A DNA stretch of 32,598 nt from positions 1-32,598 of the forward strand of contig CAYUTJ010000005.1 of assembly GCA_964447735.1 (NCBI GenBank), in the 5' to 3' direction. Shown in pieces: positions 7,182-13,688 of the stretch. Position numbers and translations under genes: made by a program. The notes beneath the pieces were generated by a model, which saw only the letters and a list, made by a program, of their open reading frames with translations, had not been told where the DNA came from and searched no databases. The stretch is from CAYSYN01 sp964447735 (GTDB lineage: Bacteria; Patescibacteriota; Minisyncoccia; Minisyncoccales; GBS-2). Position 1 is the stretch's first letter. Every line of letters starts with the position of its first letter.

Positions 7182-8037
7182 AAATTTTCTTTATAATTTT
7201 TTTAAAAAGCATACCATATTGAGGATTTAATTCAACTATAGGTCTTTTTTTTGTCAAAGAATCAATAAAATCTTGATTGAAAGGAATTTTTCCTAAAATT
7301 TTAATTTTGCTTTTTTTTGCAAATTTTTCTATTTTTTTTGTAAATTTTTTTGAAAGATTGAATTTATTGATCAAAATTCCATGAGGAATTTTAAAATGAT
7401 CTGCTAAATATAAAATTCTTTTTAGATCAAAAAGGGCAGAGGGTGTAGGTTCAGTTACTGCTATAATATAATCTGTTCCTACCAAAGAAGCAATTACCGG
7501 ACATCCAATTCCAGGGGCCGAATCTATAATTTCGATTTCAGAGTTCGTTCTTTTGGCTTCTTTTTGAGCAAATTTTCTCAATTCTTGAACAACTTCTCCT
7601 GAAGAAAGCTCTCCTAATTTAAGTTCACCTGAAACTAAATTAACTTTATAATTTTTGCCAATGTAAATTTTTCCGATTTCTTTTTTTGATTCTTTTATTG
7701 CGCCAAAGGGACAAGCAACAATGCAGGCTTTGCAACCTATGCAAAGATCTTTTATAAAAACTGGATATTTTCCTTTAACATAAACAATTGCATTTTGTTT
7801 GCAAACTTTGGCACATTCTCCACATTTTCTACATTTTCTACGATCGAATTTAGGAATGACCTGAAAAATCTTTCCTTTTAATTTTCTTTTGACAGAAAGT
7901 AAAATATGGGAGTTTGGACACTCTACATCACAATCTATCAAAAGAGTTCTTTTTTGTTTTGCAAACTCTATTGCTAAAGAAGTAGCTATTGTCGTTTTCC
8001 CAACTCCTCCTTTACCTCCTGTGACTGCAATTTTCAT
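7174..8037 (-). CDS. MinD-superfamily ATPase with inserted 2x[4Fe-4S] ferredoxin domain
   Basis: 287 residues from the ATG at 8037; an in-frame TTG at 8043 is possible but less likely. Residue numbers here count from that TTG. The deviant Walker A GGKGGVGKT lies at 9-17. A ferredoxin domain is inserted with C71-x2-C74-x2-C77-x3-C81 and C101-x2-C104-x2-C107-x3-C111, enough for two 4Fe-4S clusters. The switch segment IDSAPGIGCP lies near 168-177. Such MinD/Mrp-like ATPases with ferredoxin inserts occur next to NifX-like genes in anaerobes and probably assemble or load metal clusters. They often occur as two adjacent paralogues; only one is present here. It starts 2 bases after the thioredoxin/DsbD gene stop. 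Confidence 0.93.
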   Translation of the reverse strand: MKIAVTGGKGGVGKTTIATSLAIEFAKQKRTLLIDCDVECPNSHILLSVKRKLKGKIFQVIPKFDRRKCRKCGECAKVCKQNAIVYVKGKYPVFIKDLCIGCKACIVACPFGAIKESKKEIGKIYIGKNYKVNLVSGELKLGELSSGEVVQELRKFAQKEAKRTNSEIEIIDSAPGIGCPVIASLVGTDYIIAVTEPTPSALFDLKRILYLADHFKIPHGILINKFNLSKKFTKKIEKFAKKSKIKILGKIPFNQDFIDSLTKKRPIVELNPQYGMLFKKIIKKIYG

Positions 8038-8039
8038 AT

Positions 8040-9698
8040 TCAACTTTTTTCTTTTTTATAAAAAGAATGAACGAAAATGGTTATCAGAGAAATTATGATC
8101 GCTAAAATTAAAATTGAAAAAGCGGTAAAAATACTTTCTAACAATTTTGGTTTAAAAATCAAAACAAATCCTAAAAATAAAATCATAAAGCCAGAAATTA
8201 ACTTTAATCTTCTAACCCAAATTTGACTAAAAGTTTTTCTTCCTAAAGTAATAGCAAAAATCAAAACAATGATAGCTAAAGGAATAACATAAACTAGATT
8301 GTAGAAAACCAAATAGAGATAATATTTAAAGGAAGGCAACTCTCTTAAGGTTAAAATTCTTGTATAAATCATCGGAAAACCGAAAGTGCACAATAATTCA
8401 TAAATGTTTACCGTAGCAGCAATAATTGCTGTCGTTCCAGTTAAAGCCAAAGTAGATTTAGCCAAACTCAAATTTTTCACTCTTTGGATAAATTTTTCTT
8501 TTTGACTTTTTGGTAAAGTTAAAGAAATTCCTTTTTGGAAATAAAAATAATCTTTTATATTGACAATACCGGCAAAAACGGCAATTAAACCAGCAATAAT
8601 AGTTAAAATGGTAATTTTTCCACCTAATTGAAAAACGTTAAGCAAAACTGACATAAACAAAAAGTAAAAAAGAGCAGAGAAAAATATAAAAATACTTCCT
8701 ACCAAAAGAATTTTTCTTCTTGCTCCAGCTAAACCAATTAAAGCAGCCAAAAGAAAAGTTAAAACAAAAAAAGCGCAAGGATTAAAACCGTCTGCCAATC
8801 CTAAGAGGAAGGTTAAAACTGGTAATGAAAATTTTTTAGTTTCTATTTCTCCTAAAAAAGGAATTTTAACTTTCTCTTCTTCAATCGGTCTTTCTGGTTT
8901 AGAAATTTCTCCACTAGGTTTTTCTGAAATGATTTCTTTTTTTGAAATTTTTATTTTTATTGCATTTTCAAAATCTGCTTTTCGAACATAATCTTTTTCT
9001 GAAAAAGAAAGACCGATTTTTTTCCAGATCGCAAAAAGTTCTTCTTTAGAAAAGGCAATAGCTCCCATTTTTAAAGATTGAGGATTAGTAATCTCAAAAT
9101 CTATTCCTTCAAGAGATTTTGCAATGTCAGAAGTAAAAAGTAATTCTTTTAATTTTCGAGAATCAGCTATTTTCTCACCTTTAATTTCTTGAGAAATTTT
9201 TTTGCCATTCCATTGAAAAAGCCAAAGATTTTCATCCAATTTAACTAAAACTCTTCCGTTTGCCCAAATTTTTGGAAAAGCTGGCAAATCACTTAAATTT
9301 AAATCTTCAAAATAAATTGACTCTTCCAATAAGGGACAGGGGTTTTCTTTGTCAATTCTATTTTCTGCTTTTGGAACATCGATTGAGCCTCCAAAGATTT
9401 TAATTTTATCAAAAACAAGTTTTGGAACTGAAGCTAGTGTTTTGTAATCTTGACAAAACTTTCCAAAAAATTTTGAATTTGGGTCGTTTAAATCTCCTCC
9501 CATCCACATATATTCGATCACTACCAAGTGAGGATATTTTTTTGTCCATTCTAATAAAACTTTAGGGTCAGTATAAGCGCAATTTGGACAACCAATGAAT
9601 GTAAAATAAAGAGTGCAAAAATAATCTTTAGCTAAAATCTTTTGAAGAGGAGAGAAAATAAAAATTAGTAAAAAACTGGCAAAAATTAACTTTTTCAT
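8040..9698 (-). CDS. Exported thioredoxin-like domain fused to a DsbD/CcdA-like membrane domain
   Basis: 552 residues. A signal peptide lies at 1-23. An external thioredoxin-like domain begins with FIGCPNC (34-40). A helical linker region spans about 200-285, with a charged Pro/Glu stretch at 250-280. From 291 there are about six membrane helices. The membrane part carries LADGFNPCAFF (Cys308) and YELLCTFGFP (Cys437), the paired Cys expected of DsbD/CcdA transporters that carry reducing power across the membrane. Domain order is unusual: the thioredoxin-like part precedes the membrane part. Its role here is probably to keep external thiols or metal ligands reduced. It ends 2 bases before the MinD-type ATPase ATG. 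Confidence 0.88.
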   Translation of the reverse strand: MKKLIFASFLLIFIFSPLQKILAKDYFCTLYFTFIGCPNCAYTDPKVLLEWTKKYPHLVVIEYMWMGGDLNDPNSKFFGKFCQDYKTLASVPKLVFDKIKIFGGSIDVPKAENRIDKENPCPLLEESIYFEDLNLSDLPAFPKIWANGRVLVKLDENLWLFQWNGKKISQEIKGEKIADSRKLKELLFTSDIAKSLEGIDFEITNPQSLKMGAIAFSKEELFAIWKKIGLSFSEKDYVRKADFENAIKIKISKKEIISEKPSGEISKPERPIEEEKVKIPFLGEIETKKFSLPVLTFLLGLADGFNPCAFFVLTFLLAALIGLAGARRKILLVGSIFIFFSALFYFLFMSVLLNVFQLGGKITILTIIAGLIAVFAGIVNIKDYFYFQKGISLTLPKSQKEKFIQRVKNLSLAKSTLALTGTTAIIAATVNIYELLCTFGFPMIYTRILTLRELPSFKYYLYLVFYNLVYVIPLAIIVLIFAITLGRKTFSQIWVRRLKLISGFMILFLGFVLIFKPKLLESIFTAFSILILAIIISLITIFVHSFYKKEKS

Positions 9699-9707
9699 TT
9701 TTTTGAT

Positions 9708-10214
9708 TTACTCAGGTAGAATGGCTAAAGTATTGTTAAATCTGTTAATATAATTGAAAAGTCCCATCACTGAAATAATCTCTATAATTTGGGGCTCTGA
9801 AAATTTTTCTCTTAATTTATCAAAAAGTTGAGGATTATCTAAGTGTCCATCTAAAGTTACATCCTTTATCAATTCTAATACTTCTTTCTCTTCTCCTTTC
9901 AATTCTTTAATTTCTTTTATAATTTCATCTGTTGCTCCAAATTTTTTTAACATTTTTGTGGTTACGTCAACACAGAAAGGACATTTTAATGTTTCAGAAA
10001 CTACTAAAGCAATTTTCCATTTCAACAAAGAATCTATGGTACCTTTTCCCATAATGACTTTAAAAAGTTCTACAAATTCCTTCAAAATCTCTGGTCTATG
10101 AGCCATTACCTTTACCCATTCTGGAACTTTTCCAGTATCTTTTTTGAATTTCTCGTAAATTTCTTTAGCAATTTCCTCTACTTGATCTTCTTTTAAAGAA
10201 GAAATCAAAGCCAT
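9708..10214 (-). CDS. AhpD/carboxymuconolactone-decarboxylase family protein with CPFC motif
   Basis: 168 residues, all helical, of the AhpD-like family of alkylhydroperoxidases. The active-site region reads SETLKCPFCVDVTTKMLKKFG, with Cys78 and Cys81. The family motif is CxxC followed by His four residues after the second Cys; here that position (85) is Thr, so the usual proton relay is incomplete. It may act as a thiol oxidoreductase without classical peroxidase chemistry. It has its own promoter (10232-10276) inside the preceding gene's end, and is followed 9 bases later by the thioredoxin/DsbD fusion, which supports a redox role. Confidence 0.82.
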   Translation of the reverse strand: MALISSLKEDQVEEIAKEIYEKFKKDTGKVPEWVKVMAHRPEILKEFVELFKVIMGKGTIDSLLKWKIALVVSETLKCPFCVDVTTKMLKKFGATDEIIKEIKELKGEEKEVLELIKDVTLDGHLDNPQLFDKLREKFSEPQIIEIISVMGLFNYINRFNNTLAILPE

Positions 10215-10231
10215 GTTAAAATCTTTTTGAA

Positions 10232-10276
10232 GACCTTTATATTTTAAAATATATCCTCTTTTTTAATTTCTTTCAA
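10232..10276 (-). promoter_or_regulatory. Internal promoter with palindromic operator, copy 2
   Basis: On the minus strand TTGAAA (10271-10276), exactly 17 bases, then TATATT (10248-10253). The -10 region lies inside a perfect 16-base palindrome TATATTTTAAAATATA (about 10238-10253), followed by AAAGGTC (10232-10238). The -35 lies inside the last codons of the NifX-like gene. It sits 18-40 bases before the ATG of the AhpD-like gene at 10214. The same layout occurs at 11169-11212, suggesting a common regulator. Confidence 0.6.
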
Positions 10277-10579
10277 TTCGTTATTTTCAAATTTTTGAAT
10301 GTTATCTTTTATCTTTTCTTTTGTAGCTTTATACATTTTAATTTTATAATTTTTAAATTTCTGATATGCTCTCTCCCCCAAACCAAAAGTGACAACAGCA
10401 TCTACTTTATGACGATACAAAAAATCTGGGGGAAGTTCTTTCCCTTTTAATTCAGGATTTTCGAAAACTTCAAAGGTCTTTTTTTCGGTATCATAAATCA
10501 AAAAATTCTTTGCTCTCCCAAAATGGAAAGCTATTTTGTCTTCTAAATTATCTCCATCTGTAGCAAAAGCAATTTTCAT
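10244..10579 (-). CDS. NifX/NifB-associated dinitrogenase iron-molybdenum cofactor family protein, copy B
   Basis: 111 residues of the small family (PF02579) that includes NifX, NafY domains and archaeal MTH1175. The N-terminal MKIAFATDGDNLEDKIAFHFGRAKNFLIYD contains the conserved HFGRA loop near residues 19-23. The middle VDAVVTFGLGERAYQKF matches the family's glycine loop. In nitrogen fixers the family carries iron-molybdenum cofactor precursors. No nitrogenase or nifB gene is present here, so a more general Fe-S or metal-cluster carrier role is likely. Its ATG overlaps the stop of copy A by 4 bases. Its 3' end contains the -35 and part of the palindrome of the internal promoter. Confidence 0.9.
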   Translation of the reverse strand: MKIAFATDGDNLEDKIAFHFGRAKNFLIYDTEKKTFEVFENPELKGKELPPDFLYRHKVDAVVTFGLGERAYQKFKNYKIKMYKATKEKIKDNIQKFENNELKEIKKEDIF

Positions 10580-10917
10580 TTTTCAAATTTTTCTAATTTT
10601 TGTTCAATAAATTTTTCTAAAGCTTCCTTCACTGTTCCTTCTCCCTGATAAATTTTAATGCCAAACTGACTTAAAACATCAAAAGCTCTCGGTCCAATAT
10701 TTTTACAAATCACAGCCTCTATTCTTCTTTCAGCTAAAAATTGAGAAACTGAAATTCCAGCTCCTCCCATTTGATTTGCAAATTCATTCTCTATTGCTTC
10801 AAAATTTTTAATTTCTCCTTCCTCAATCTCAGCAAAGATAAAATAAGGACACCTAGCAAATACTTCACTCAAATTAGAATCTAAATTTTTTCCAGTTGAA
10901 CTTAAAGCAACTTTCAT
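10576..10917 (-). CDS. NifX/NifB-associated family protein, copy A
   Basis: 113 residues, same family as the next gene but clearly diverged. MKVALSSTGKNLDSNLSEVFARCPYFIFAE replaces the HFGRA loop with VFARC, bringing in a Cys (residue 23). QMGGAGISVSQFLAERRIEAVICKNIGPRAFDVL is the typical second half, followed by the usual EGTVKEALEKF C-terminal helix. Two diverged paralogues in tandem suggest either a heterodimer or two different cargoes. The start overlaps the DUF5320-like gene by 4 bases, so all three are translationally coupled. Confidence 0.9.
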   Translation of the reverse strand: MKVALSSTGKNLDSNLSEVFARCPYFIFAEIEEGEIKNFEAIENEFANQMGGAGISVSQFLAERRIEAVICKNIGPRAFDVLSQFGIKIYQGEGTVKEALEKFIEQKLEKFEK

Positions 10918-11147
10918 TTTTTCTTTTCTAACTCTTTTAATCTTTCTTCAATTGCTTCCATTTCTTCTTTTAAACTTTCTAATTCTTCCTTCAACATCTT
11001 CTTTTCCTCTTCAGGAGTCATTTTTTCCCAATATTCAGGAAAAGCCCACCAACCTCTTGGTAACCAAGGAAACCTCCAACATCTCCACCAATATCTTCTA
11101 AATTCTGGATAGGCCCACCAAGGACCGCCTCCCATTCCCCAAGGCAT
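10914..11147 (-). CDS. DUF5320-like Trp-rich small protein
   Basis: 77 residues. The first 43 are rich in aromatic residues, with ten Trp (MPWGMGGGPWW, RRYWWRCWRFPW, PRGWWAFPEYW). The rest is a charged coiled-coil helix, EEEKKMLKEELESLKEEMEAIEERLKELEKKK. This plan, a Gly/aromatic head and an acidic/basic coiled coil, is that of DUF5320 proteins that accompany NifX-like, DUF134 and MinD-ferredoxin genes. No function is established. It is the first gene of the metal/redox operon, with a strong promoter 37-60 bases upstream. The single Cys at residue 22 and many Trp could bind a cofactor, but this is speculation. Confidence 0.8.
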   Translation of the reverse strand: MPWGMGGGPWWAYPEFRRYWWRCWRFPWLPRGWWAFPEYWEKMTPEEEKKMLKEELESLKEEMEAIEERLKELEKKK

Positions 11148-11168
11148 GATTTTTAAAAAAATTAAAGC

Positions 11169-11212
11169 GACCTTTATATTTTGAATATATACCCAAAATA
11201 GTACCTTGTCAA
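11169..11212 (-). promoter_or_regulatory. Main promoter with near-palindromic operator, copy 1
   Basis: On the minus strand TTGACA (11207-11212), exactly 17 bases, then TATATT (11184-11189): a near-consensus sigma70 promoter. The -10 overlaps the inverted repeat TATATT-CAA-AATATA (11175-11189), which runs into AAAGGTC (11169-11175). The ATG of the DUF5320-like gene is at 11147. The same repeat and AAAGGTC occur at 10232, so a repressor or activator that covers the -10 is likely. Confidence 0.7.
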
Positions 11213-11224
11213 GTAAAGAAAAAA

Positions 11225-11716
11225 TTAATTTTTATCTATAAATCTTCCATTATCTCGCGTTTTTGCAAGTTTCGAAATTTTTCTTTTAAGCCAACCGATC
11301 TTATTAGTTTTTCTTACATCAAATTCTGGTACATAGGGTTTAATATCTAAGAGAGGGGTTTTGTCTACTATATCTATTCCACTCACATAAAGAAAGTTTT
11401 TCTTCCTTTTTTCTAATTTTACTATTGATATTCCAATAGGATTTGGTCGAGAAGGAGCTCTGGTAGCAAAAATTCCATGTGATTTTTTATCCATGTAAGG
11501 CTTGACTACTAATCTTTGTTTTTTAATTAAATGAAAATGATAAATTAAAATAAGATAGGAAAAACCTTCAATATCCTTTAATCCTCGAGAATATTTCGAA
11601 AAAACTTCTACTATTCCTTTAGTATTTTTTGCTCCCAAAGATTGTATTGGAGTTCCTTGAACTTTTTTAAAGGGAGAATGAACAATTCCTATTGGTTCAT
11701 ATTTTATTTGTTTCAT
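11225..11716 (-). CDS. trmO: TrmO/TsaA family tRNA (adenine-N6)-methyltransferase
   Basis: 163 residues of the TsaA-like beta-barrel family. E. coli TrmO makes N6-methyl-t6A37 in tRNA-Thr using AdoMet. Visible motifs are YEPIGIVHSPFKKVQGTPIQ (6-25), IEGFSYLILIYHFH (49-62) and HGIFATRAPSRPNPIGISIVKL (80-101), the AdoMet-binding core, then DIVDKTPLLDIKPYVPEFD (115-133). It lacks the C-terminal domain of E. coli TrmO, like archaeal and many short bacterial homologues. It follows the zinc-ribbon gene by 18 bases. The exact tRNA substrate is inferred from the family. Confidence 0.9.
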   Translation of the reverse strand: MKQIKYEPIGIVHSPFKKVQGTPIQSLGAKNTKGIVEVFSKYSRGLKDIEGFSYLILIYHFHLIKKQRLVVKPYMDKKSHGIFATRAPSRPNPIGISIVKLEKRKKNFLYVSGIDIVDKTPLLDIKPYVPEFDVRKTNKIGWLKRKISKLAKTRDNGRFIDKN

Positions 11717-11734
11717 TATTAATTTTTATAAGAT

Positions 11735-11947
11735 TTATCTACCAAGAGAACAGAGGGGGCAACTATTTTCCCTAAAATCTTTTCCTTTTTTTGAAATTTC
11801 TGGCCTGTATTCTTCGCATTCTTGATGACAAAAAGGACATTCTGCTACTAATTTCCATTGTTTCCCAAAGATTGAACTTTCCCATTCTTTTTTCTTCCCT
11901 TTGGCTTTAAAAATTTTTTGACAATTTTTACAATAAAATTTTTCCAT
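11735..11947 (-). CDS. Small zinc-ribbon protein, unknown function
   Basis: 70 residues with three Cys pairs: CKNC (6-9), CPFC (37-40, followed by HQEC) and CPLC (63-66), ending LGR. This is a small zinc-binding protein; I cannot name the family. It is divergent to murB with only 21 bases between the two starts. A TATAAT sequence on the minus strand inside murB (around 12010) could be its -10, giving a leader of about 55 bases, but the -35 is poor. It is followed by trmO, probably in one unit. Confidence 0.65.
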   Translation of the reverse strand: MEKFYCKNCQKIFKAKGKKKEWESSIFGKQWKLVAECPFCHQECEEYRPEISKKGKDFRENSCPLCSLGR

Positions 11948-11953
11948 AATTTT

Positions 11954-11962
11954 TGATAAAAT
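11954..11962 (+). promoter_or_regulatory. Extended -10 promoter of murB, apparently leaderless
   Basis: TGATAAAAT on the plus strand (TG at 11954-11955, TAAAAT at 11957-11962) is an extended -10. Only 6 bases separate it from the murB ATG at 11969, so transcription would begin at or next to the start codon. No Shine-Dalgarno sequence precedes the ATG and no -35 match is present. Confidence 0.45.
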
Positions 11963-11968
11963 AAATCA

Positions 11969-12910
11969 ATGAAAATCAATCTCAAAAAAAATGTTCCTTT
12001 GAGAAATTATACTACATTCAAAATTGGAGGGAAAGCTCGTTATTTTTTCGTTGCAAAGAAAAAAGAAAATGTAAAAAATGCAATTGAATTTGCAAAAAAG
12101 AAAAGAATTCCCTTTTTTATTTTAGGAGGAGGTAGCAATGTTTTATTCCCTGATGAAGGCTTTAGAGGAATTGTTATAAAATTAGAAATTTTAAATTTTA
12201 AATTAGAAAACAACAAAGTTTTTGTGGGGGCTGGTTATCCATTAACAAAATTAGCTCAAAAATTAGCAAAAAAGAGCTTTTCTGGACTTGAATTTGCAGT
12301 TGGAATCCCAGGAACTATAGGAGGAGCTATTAGAGGAAATGCTGGAGCTTTTGGAAAGGAAATAAAAAATGTAGTAGATGAGGTTGAAGTATTAAAAATT
12401 GAAAATTGCAAATTGAAAATTGAAAAATTAAAAAATAAAGATTGTCAATTTGGCTACAGAGAAAGTATTTTCAAAAAAAAGAAAAATTGGATAATTTTGA
12501 AAGCTACCTTGAAAATAAAAAAAGGAAATAAAAAAAGAATTCAAGAAAAAATAAAAAAAATTTTGTCAAAAAGAATAAAAACTCAACCTCTTGAGTTTCC
12601 CTCTGCAGGATCTGTCTTTAAGAATATTCCTTTGGAAAAAGTTCCCAAGAATGTAAAGGAAAAATTTAAAGATAAAATAAAAAGAGAACCTTTCCCCTGT
12701 TTACCAGCAGCAGTTTTGATAGAAGCTTTGGGGTTGAAAGGATATCAAATTGGAGGAGCTAAAATTTCAGAAAAGCATGCCAATTTTATTATTAACGCAA
12801 AAAAAGCTAAAGCAAAAGATATCTTGCAATTAATAAGGCTGATAAAAAAGAAGGTAAGAAAAAGATTTGGAGTAAATTTAGAATTAGAAATTGAGTTAGT
12901 TAAAGTTTAA
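11969..12910 (+). CDS. murB: UDP-N-acetylenolpyruvoylglucosamine reductase
   Basis: 313 residues. It catalyses the NADPH-dependent second step of UDP-MurNAc synthesis for peptidoglycan, in the cytoplasm. Visible are NYTTFKIGGKARYF (13-26), the FAD-binding ILGGGSNVLF (51-60), VGIPGTIGGAIRGNAGAFG (111-129), FGYRESIFK (161-169), PSAGSVFKN (211-219, catalytic Ser), and the C-terminal IEALGLKGYQIGGAKISEKHANFIIN (251-276). A low-complexity insert KIENCKLKIEKLK lies at 143-155. It is the only plus-strand gene in the window and its end overlaps convergent trmI by 11 bases. The very short upstream region implies a leaderless mRNA. Confidence 0.97.
   Translation: MKINLKKNVPLRNYTTFKIGGKARYFFVAKKKENVKNAIEFAKKKRIPFFILGGGSNVLFPDEGFRGIVIKLEILNFKLENNKVFVGAGYPLTKLAQKLAKKSFSGLEFAVGIPGTIGGAIRGNAGAFGKEIKNVVDEVEVLKIENCKLKIEKLKNKDCQFGYRESIFKKKKNWIILKATLKIKKGNKKRIQEKIKKILSKRIKTQPLEFPSAGSVFKNIPLEKVPKNVKEKFKDKIKREPFPCLPAAVLIEALGLKGYQIGGAKISEKHANFIINAKKAKAKDILQLIRLIKKKVRKRFGVNLELEIELVKV
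12394..12430 (+). repeat. In-frame AAATTGAAAATTG repeat inside murB
   Basis: Short imperfect tandem copies of AAAATTGAAAATTGCAAATTG occur here, read in frame as KIENCKLKIEKLK. The segment lies in a loop region between conserved murB motifs, so it is tolerated as an insertion. Similar short repeats occur at 16891 and 17454 in mnmA. Confidence 0.6.
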
Positions 12911-13688
12911 TTTTTCTAAAAATTATCAAAAACCCAGTATGAGCTACCATCCTATCTTTGGGACGCAATGCCCTTCCTCTTTTTTGCCATTCCCTCTGTA
13001 AAGTTTCAAAAATTCCTTCGAGTTCAAAACTTTTTTTAAATTTTTTCTCAACAATATCTACTAAATTAAATACCTGCAAAACAGTCGGTAACCAACAAGC
13101 TAAAATTCCACCTTCTTTTAAAATCTCTTTTACTTTTTGAAGATAATTCCAAGGTTCTACCATATCCAAAATCACTCTATCAAAATTTTTTTCTTTTATA
13201 TCTTCCAAATTCATCTTTTTTAGAACTAAACTTTTAATTTCTTCAGGCTTTTTTCGATAAAATTTTTCAATGTTTTCTTTTGTAGTTTTGACCATATCTT
13301 CTCTCTCATCGATTGCGAAAACTTTTCCTTTTTCTCCGACTGCTCTAACCAAATAACAAGTTAAAGCTCCAGAACCACATCCTGCTTCCAAAACTTTAAT
13401 TCCAGGAGCAATATCTGCTAAAACTAAAATTTGACCTACATCCTTTGGATAAATAATTTGAGAAATTCTCTTTAGTTTTTTTAAAATAAAATCTGCTAAA
13501 GTAGGTTTCAAAATTAAAAGTTCAGCTCCTTTAGAAGAAATTATCTTTCTCCCTATTCCTTTTTTTAAAATTTCCTCATGCAAAATCTTCCCTCTATGAA
13601 ATTCAAAAACTCCTCCTTTTTTTAACGAAATTAAATATTTTCTTTGCTTTTTATCTTTTAATAAAACCAAATCTCCTTCTTTTAACAT
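12900..13688 (-). CDS. trmI: tRNA (adenine-N1)-methyltransferase, m1A58 type
   Basis: 262 residues. An N-terminal beta domain (1-80, KEGDLVLLKDKKQRKYLISL) is followed by RISQIIYPKDVGQILVLADI (74-93), AdoMet motif I VLEAGCGSGALTCYL (99-113), FAIDEREDMV (124-133) and the family motif LDMVEPWNYL (174-183). This is the TrmI/Gcd14 family, which methylates A58 of the T-loop and, in Thermus, supports growth at high temperature. It is the last gene of the sulfur/tRNA operon. Its start overlaps the tyrS stop by 7 bases and its stop overlaps murB. Confidence 0.95.
   Translation of the reverse strand: MLKEGDLVLLKDKKQRKYLISLKKGGVFEFHRGKILHEEILKKGIGRKIISSKGAELLILKPTLADFILKKLKRISQIIYPKDVGQILVLADIAPGIKVLEAGCGSGALTCYLVRAVGEKGKVFAIDEREDMVKTTKENIEKFYRKKPEEIKSLVLKKMNLEDIKEKNFDRVILDMVEPWNYLQKVKEILKEGGILACWLPTVLQVFNLVDIVEKKFKKSFELEGIFETLQREWQKRGRALRPKDRMVAHTGFLIIFRKIKL

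Noticed and set aside
10244..10917. Nitrogen fixation, suggested by NifX-like genes
   Set aside because: No nifHDK, nifB, nifE or nifN is present. This small family is widespread in anaerobes without nitrogenase.
11220..11233. AAAAATTAATTTTT palindrome at the trmO stop as a terminator
   Set aside because: It is pure A/T with no loop and overlaps the coding end. Pairing would be too weak to call a terminator.
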